Shown: positions 58,644-62,665 of the stretch, in pieces
Position numbering within the stretch: position 1 is the first letter of the stretch
Layout of the letters: each line of letters begins with the position of its first letter
NCBI RefSeq assembly: GCF_004117935.1
Contig: NZ_SDOY01000111.1
Span: 1-62,665, forward strand
Source of the DNA: Streptomyces roseicoloratus
GTDB lineage: Bacteria > Actinomycetota > Actinomycetes > Streptomycetales > Streptomycetaceae
Length of the DNA stretch: 62,665 nt
Reading direction: 5' to 3'
Made by a program: the position numbers and the translations under genes
Notes under the pieces: generated by a model
Told to the model about the DNA's origin: nothing
Seen by the model: only the letters and a program-made list of their open reading frames with translations
The model's database searches: none

Positions 58644-60725
58644 TCAGGGAGCGGGACTGCCTGATCTCAGGGGCGCGATCGCGCGGTCACCGAAGGCGGT
58701 CCAGGGCAGCCACCCGCCGCCGGGCCGTTCCTGGACACGGGTGCGGATCCGTCCGTCCGCCGGCACGGCGAAGACGTGGAGCCGGCCGGTGGCGTCGGCC
58801 GCGGCCGACGGTGTCGCGGCGAGTTCGGCACCGCCGCCTCCGGCGTCCCCGCCGAGGCCCGCTCCGAAGTCCTCGCCGAGGACGTCGGTGGGGGCCCAGT
58901 CGCCGCCGGGTGCGGTCTGCCAGCGGTGGGCGAGCCGTTCGCCGCCCGGAGCGAGGGTGAAGGCCTCGAGCCGCCCGTCCTCGCCCGGAACGAGCAGCGG
59001 GGCGGCGGTCGACCAGCCGAGCAGCGGCTGCCATGCGTCCCAGCCGCCGCTCGGCACCGCCTGGCGGCGCTGGAAGGCCGCCACCCCGGACGGGGCGATC
59101 GCGGTGACGTTCAGCCGGCCCGTGCCGTCCCGGGCGACGCGCGGCGCGGCGCCGGCGGCGGTGCCGAAGCGGCTCCACGAGGACCAGGCTCCGCCCGGCG
59201 TGGTCTGCCAGCGGTGCAGGATCGCCGTGCCGCCGGGCGCGAGCACGAACACTTCGAGGCGGCCGTCCGCGTTGGCCGCGACGACCGGTGGCGCTCCGGC
59301 CGCCCCGCCGAAGCCGGGATCCCACGGATCCCAGGTGAGCGAGCCGGGCGACGACTGGCGGCGGCGGGCGAGGACCGCGCCGCCCGGGCCGAGCGCGTAG
59401 GCCTCCAGCCGGCCGGAGGCGTCGCGGGCGACGGCGGGTGCGGCGCCCGCGGGGCCGCCGAACTCCTCCCAGTCGTACCAGCCGCCGTCGGGTCGCTGGA
59501 CCCGGTGGTGCAGGCGGGCGCCGCCGGGGGCGAGCGAGAACACCTCCAGGCGGCCGTCGGTGTCGCGGCCGAGCGTGGGGACCGCTCCGGCCGGGCCGCC
59601 GAACGGCTCCCACTCCGACCAGGTGTCGGTGGCGGCGTCGAGCTGGACGCGCCGCAGCACGGACCGGTCGGCGGCGTCGAGGGCGAACAGGGTCAGTCGG
59701 TCCCCGACGTCCAGGGCGGCGGCCGGGTTGTCCGGGCTCTGCCAGGTCGGAGGCGTGTCCTGCCACGTCAGAGGGGCGACGTACAGGCCGTGCCGGAACC
59801 AGCCGGCGGCGCTCGCGTACCACCGCCGCCCGTCGGTGAAGGGCTCGACGGCGTGTCCCGGCACGTGTCCCGCATAGCCGTCGAGGCCGAAGCGGAAGGG
59901 GTCGCGCGAGGCGAGGACGTCGGTGCCGTCGTAGCCGCCGCGGGGTCCGACGAACAGGTGGTACCAGCCGTCCCGTTCGACCACGTAGGGCGATTCGGTG
60001 ACCGAGACGCCGGAGGCGGTCGTGGACTCGTCGGCGAAGGCGGTGCCGGGTGCACTCCAGTGCCGCAGGTCGGCGGAGCGGCGGTAGGCGACGATGTGCC
60101 GGCCGTCGGCGGCCGACAGTTCGGTGTAGTACATGACCCATGCGCCGCCGATCCGCGCGACCATCGGGTCGCGTGCGGCGATGCCGCGGAACAGCGGGCC
60201 GGACGGTACGCGGGTCCAGGTGAACAGGTCGGTGGAGGTGGCCAGGTTGATCGCGGCGCCGGAGCTGCCGCCGGCCGCGTAGAACATCCAGTAGGTGCCG
60301 CCCGCCTCGATGACGTGCGGCGCCCACAGGTGTTCCTCGCCGTGGTACGAGGGGTCGACCGTGAGGGCGTCGGGATGGACGGTCCACGGGCCGTACGGGC
60401 TCGGCGCGGAGGCGTGCGTGAAGGCGTCCTCGGCGGCGCTGTCGGGTGCCTGCCCGGGCGGGGCGCTGTCGCCGACGATGCCGAACAGGTGCCAGCGGTC
60501 GCCTGCCCGGACGAGGGTGTGGTCGTTGAGGTAGCGGCGGCGGTCGGGAAGCGAGGGGTCGTGGACGTGGGTGAAGGGGCCGGCGGTGAGCCACCGGTGG
60601 GGTACGTCGGCCGCGTACGGGGTGGCCGGGGTGGGGGCGGCGGATGCGGTACGAACCGGAAGCGGGAGCGCGAGGGCTCCCGCTCCGGCCGCACGCAGCA
60701 GGTTCCGCCGGCTGAGCGGTCGCAT
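58644..60725 (-). CDS. Tat-exported GH43-like protein with seven-repeat PLL-like propeller
   Basis: 693 residues from ATG 60725. The N-terminus SRRNLLRAAGAGALALPLPV is a twin-arginine signal. Residues about 45-345 form a GH43-like five-bladed propeller: FTHVHDPSLPDRRRYLN (catalytic Asp in HDP), AARDPMVARIGGAWVMYY and ESPYVVERDGWYHLFVG. The C-terminal half has seven repeats of about 50 residues of the type DGRLEVFSLAPGGARLHHR, matching Photorhabdus lectin (PLL)-like seven-bladed propellers, which bind sugars. Likely a secreted glycan-active enzyme with a lectin module. Substrate unknown. Next to it are two more propeller proteins. Confidence 0.9.
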   Translation of the reverse strand: MRPLSRRNLLRAAGAGALALPLPVRTASAAPTPATPYAADVPHRWLTAGPFTHVHDPSLPDRRRYLNDHTLVRAGDRWHLFGIVGDSAPPGQAPDSAAEDAFTHASAPSPYGPWTVHPDALTVDPSYHGEEHLWAPHVIEAGGTYWMFYAAGGSSGAAINLATSTDLFTWTRVPSGPLFRGIAARDPMVARIGGAWVMYYTELSAADGRHIVAYRRSADLRHWSAPGTAFADESTTASGVSVTESPYVVERDGWYHLFVGPRGGYDGTDVLASRDPFRFGLDGYAGHVPGHAVEPFTDGRRWYASAAGWFRHGLYVAPLTWQDTPPTWQSPDNPAAALDVGDRLTLFALDAADRSVLRRVQLDAATDTWSEWEPFGGPAGAVPTLGRDTDGRLEVFSLAPGGARLHHRVQRPDGGWYDWEEFGGPAGAAPAVARDASGRLEAYALGPGGAVLARRRQSSPGSLTWDPWDPGFGGAAGAPPVVAANADGRLEVFVLAPGGTAILHRWQTTPGGAWSSWSRFGTAAGAAPRVARDGTGRLNVTAIAPSGVAAFQRRQAVPSGGWDAWQPLLGWSTAAPLLVPGEDGRLEAFTLAPGGERLAHRWQTAPGGDWAPTDVLGEDFGAGLGGDAGGGGAELAATPSAAADATGRLHVFAVPADGRIRTRVQERPGGGWLPWTAFGDRAIAPLRSGSPAP

Positions 60726-60773
60726 GACGGTTCTCCAGGGGACCGGGGGGACGTGACCGCCGCTGCTCGGCGG

Positions 60774-62246
60774 TCAGTCGACGGGAGGGCCGGAGGTCGT
60801 GCTGAGCCAGGCCCACTCGGACCAGCTGGAGAATCCGGTCTGCCACTTGTGGTGGACGCCCGCGTGGCTGGTCCCGAACACCTCGATCCGGCCGTCGGCG
60901 TTGGCGGCGGCGGTGACCTCCGTGCCGCCGGTGCCGAAGGTCTCCCACTGGCCGTAGGGCGCGTTGACGCCGGTCTGCCAGAGGTGCTGGGCGACGCTGC
61001 CGTTGATGGCGAAGACCTCGACGCGCCCGTCGGGCGATCGCTCGCTGGTGAGCTGTGCATCGGCGGGACCGCCGGTGGGCTCCCACGCGGACCAGCTCGT
61101 GGGACTCGTCTGGTACTTGTGGAAGACGCCGACCGGACCCGAGGCGAAGACCTCCAGGCGGCCGTCCTGGTTGTGGTCGACCGTGAGGTCGCGTCCGCCG
61201 CCGCCGAAGTCCTCCCAGGCCGACCAGCCGCCGTTGACCGCGGTCTGGTACAGGTGCTGGAAGACGTCGCCGTTCAGCGCGAAGACCTCGAGGCGCCCGT
61301 CCGGTGCCTTCTCCATCTCGATCCGGCTGTTCGCCGGTCCGCCGCCCGCGGACTCCCACTCCGACCAGCCGCCGTTGGGCGCGGTCTGCCACCGGTGGAA
61401 GACGCCGACCGGACCCGAGGCGAAGACCTCGAGCCGGCCGTCGCCGTTGGCGCCCACGGCGATGTCCTTGCCGCCGCCACCGAAGTTCTCCCAGCCCGAC
61501 CAGCCGCCGGACGGCCGGAGCTGGTAACGGTGCTCGAAGACGTTCCCGTTGATGGCGAAGAGTTCCAGCCGGCCGTCGGCGGCGGGTCCGACGGCGAGTT
61601 CGGCACCGCCGGGTCCGCCCAGGAACTCCCACGCGGACCAGCCGCCGTTCACCTCCGTCTGCCAGGCGTGGTGGACGCCGTCGGCGCCCGCGGCGAACAC
61701 TTCGAGGCGCCCGTCGGCCGACCTCGCCGACACCACCCGGCCCGACTCTGCCGGATAGACCAGCGGCGCGGGCCCCGGCTCGTGGTGGCCGAGACGGTCG
61801 ACGGCCGCCCGGGCCTCGTCCATGTGCCGCCAGTGGTGGCCCGCGTTGTAGGTGGACCAGGGCTGCCAGTTGGTGCCGCCGTTGGAGATCTCGTAGGCGG
61901 CGCGGGCGTTGCACGAAGCGTCGTAGGCGCAGGCGTCGTCGACCTCGGGGTGCCAGTAGTCGTTGATCTGCCACAGGCCCCGGTCGCGGGACGGCGGCGT
62001 GTTGTTGTACGTGTTGGTCGCCGACGGGTCGCAGCTGGACTCGGCCAGGGCGACGGCGACGGCGGTCACCAGGGCGTCGCCGCGGAAGCCCGCGTCGTAG
62101 CCGACCCGGGCGCACAGGTCGCTCGGCGCGGCGTGGGCGGGCGAGGCGCCGGCGAGGACGCCCGCGGCGAGCAACAGCGAGACGAGCGTCGACAGGACGG
62201 CGCGCCGGGGCGCTCTTCGGGAGCGCTGTGCGGGGGTGGTGTGCAC
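60774..62246 (-). CDS. secreted lysozyme/transglycosylase-like protein with seven-repeat propeller
   Basis: 490 residues from GTG 62246 (GAGGAG 7 nt upstream). A Sec signal (RAVLSTLVSLLLAAGVLAGA ... AHA) is followed by a muramidase-like domain (about 42-150): VAVALAESSCDPSATNTYNN, DRGLWQINDYWHPE and AAYEISNGGTNWQPWSTYN. The Glu in ALAES is the probable catalytic acid. Cys pairs suggest disulfides. Seven repeats of about 47 residues follow, alternating FASGPVGVFHRWQ-type and FAINGNVFEHRYQ-type edges. The protein should bind surface glycans and may cleave peptidoglycan. A near-duplicate gene begins 21 bp upstream. Confidence 0.9.
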   Translation of the reverse strand: MHTTPAQRSRRAPRRAVLSTLVSLLLAAGVLAGASPAHAAPSDLCARVGYDAGFRGDALVTAVAVALAESSCDPSATNTYNNTPPSRDRGLWQINDYWHPEVDDACAYDASCNARAAYEISNGGTNWQPWSTYNAGHHWRHMDEARAAVDRLGHHEPGPAPLVYPAESGRVVSARSADGRLEVFAAGADGVHHAWQTEVNGGWSAWEFLGGPGGAELAVGPAADGRLELFAINGNVFEHRYQLRPSGGWSGWENFGGGGKDIAVGANGDGRLEVFASGPVGVFHRWQTAPNGGWSEWESAGGGPANSRIEMEKAPDGRLEVFALNGDVFQHLYQTAVNGGWSAWEDFGGGGRDLTVDHNQDGRLEVFASGPVGVFHKYQTSPTSWSAWEPTGGPADAQLTSERSPDGRVEVFAINGSVAQHLWQTGVNAPYGQWETFGTGGTEVTAAANADGRIEVFGTSHAGVHHKWQTGFSSWSEWAWLSTTSGPPVD

Positions 62247-62267
62247 CTGGTGTCTCCTCGTGTCTCG

Positions 62268-62665
62268 TCAGTCGACGGCGGGGCCGGCGCTGTTGCCGAG
62301 CCAGGACCATTCGGACCAACTGGCGAAGCCCGTCTGCCACTTGTGGTGGACGCCCGCGTGGCTCGTGCCGAACACCTCGATGCGGCCGTCGTCGTTCGCC
62401 GTGGCGGTGACCTCCGTGCCTCCGGTGCCGAAGGATTCCCACGGCCCGTACGGGGCGTTCGCCCCGGTCTGCCAGCTGTGCTGGGCCACGCTGCCGTTGA
62501 TCGCGAACACTTCGACCCGACCGTCGGCGGTGCGCTGGCTGGTCAGCTGGGAGTCGGCCGGGCCGCCCGTGCCCTCCCACTCGGACCAGCTCGTGGGACT
62601 CGTCTGGTACTTGTGGAAGACGCCGACCGGACCCGAGGCGAAGACCTCCAGGCGGCCGTCCTGGT
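62268..62665 (-). CDS. propeller-repeat protein, 5' part outside window
   Basis: The open frame runs off the right edge. Its visible 132 residues are almost the same as the C-terminus of the adjacent lysozyme-like gene: FASGPVGVFHKYQTSPTSWS, DGRVEVFAINGSVAQHSWQ, FGTGGTEVTATANDDGRIEV, ending NSAGPAVD versus TTSGPPVD. The nucleotide sequences are also nearly identical over 62268-62665 and 60778-61170. This is a recent tandem duplication or gene conversion. Whether the missing N-terminus is also a muramidase is unknown. The stop is 21 bp before the next gene. Confidence 0.85.
   Translation of the reverse strand, partial: QDGRLEVFASGPVGVFHKYQTSPTSWSEWEGTGGPADSQLTSQRTADGRVEVFAINGSVAQHSWQTGANAPYGPWESFGTGGTEVTATANDDGRIEVFGTSHAGVHHKWQTGFASWSEWSWLGNSAGPAVD

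Noticed and set aside
58687..62580. Open frame of about 1300 codons on the minus strand, out of frame with the propeller genes
   Set aside because: Arg-rich shadow of the repetitive propeller sequences. The true frames have signals, starts with ribosome-binding sites and stops.
1..62665. Mobile elements, integrases, tRNA or prophage genes
   Set aside because: Both strands were read for transposase, integrase and tRNA-like features and none was recognised. A covariance-model search would be needed for certainty about small RNAs.

Overview
The window is about 62.7 kb of very GC-rich DNA (roughly 72% by eye). It has GTG and TTG starts, strong G/C at third codon positions, Tat and Sec export signals, a CebR/DasR/PcaV/PobR regulatory style and many actinobacterial conserved families. 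It reads as a chromosomal segment of a Streptomyces or close relative. I saw no tRNA, rRNA, CRISPR array, insertion sequence, integrase or origin. The first gene (DUF4139) and the last (propeller repeat protein) are cut by the window ends.

Layout. 0-9 kb: two DUF4139 proteins, a secreted GH18 chitinase with a DasR-type operator, a methyltransferase, a DUF1801 protein, a P450-ferredoxin pair and an M48 protease. 9-17 kb: a secreted subtilisin with a P-domain, RidA, the remains of a dapA/LysR divergent pair, DinB, a phosphotransferase, DUF5997 and its divergent LysR-like partner without a DNA-binding domain, and a TDT-type membrane protein. 17-29.8 kb: aromatic catabolism, with pobA and a fused double-IclR PobR, a PucR regulator, a secreted lipase, and the pcaIJHGBL operon with its MarR regulator PcaV. 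30-33 kb: divergent xylB and xylA. 33-34.5 kb: a DEDDh exonuclease and a Tat-exported poly-gamma-glutamate hydrolase. 34.7-41.2 kb: the cellobiose uptake system cebR-cebEFG-bglC with two CebR palindromes. 41-49.5 kb: a maltokinase-cap protein, glutaminase, a VOC protein, 3-hydroxyisobutyryl-CoA hydrolase, an SRPBCC protein, a large PAS/GAF/SpoIIE/ATPase sensor and a TetR regulator. 49.5-55.1 kb: a phosphoribosyltransferase-hydrolase fusion, a DUF6197-like protein, aspartase, asparaginase and a divergent AsnC regulator. 55.3-62.7 kb: a secreted endonuclease I, a Ser/Thr kinase with an FHA partner, and three exported proteins, of which two carry complete seven-repeat PLL-like propellers and one is cut by the window edge.

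How it fits together. Between 17 and 41 kb the cell can take in cellobiose (CebEFG, then BglC), isomerise and phosphorylate xylose (XylA, XylB), and convert 4-hydroxybenzoate through protocatechuate to beta-ketoadipyl-CoA (PobA, PcaGH, PcaB, PcaL, PcaIJ). These are the main soluble products of cellulose, xylan and lignin breakdown, each under its own local regulator or operator. The surrounding exported chitinase, protease, lipase, nuclease, PGA hydrolase, GH43-like and lysozyme-like proteins fit a saprophyte. The thiolase PcaF, needed to finish the beta-ketoadipate pathway, is missing from the window.

The most distinctive features are the fused PobR facing a perfect 11-bp-arm palindrome, the decayed dapA/LysR locus that keeps the two C-terminal ends of a divergent pair, the tandem propeller-repeat genes at the right edge, and the unusual density of 6-37 bp tandem repeats in intergenic DNA, some of which run into coding sequence.
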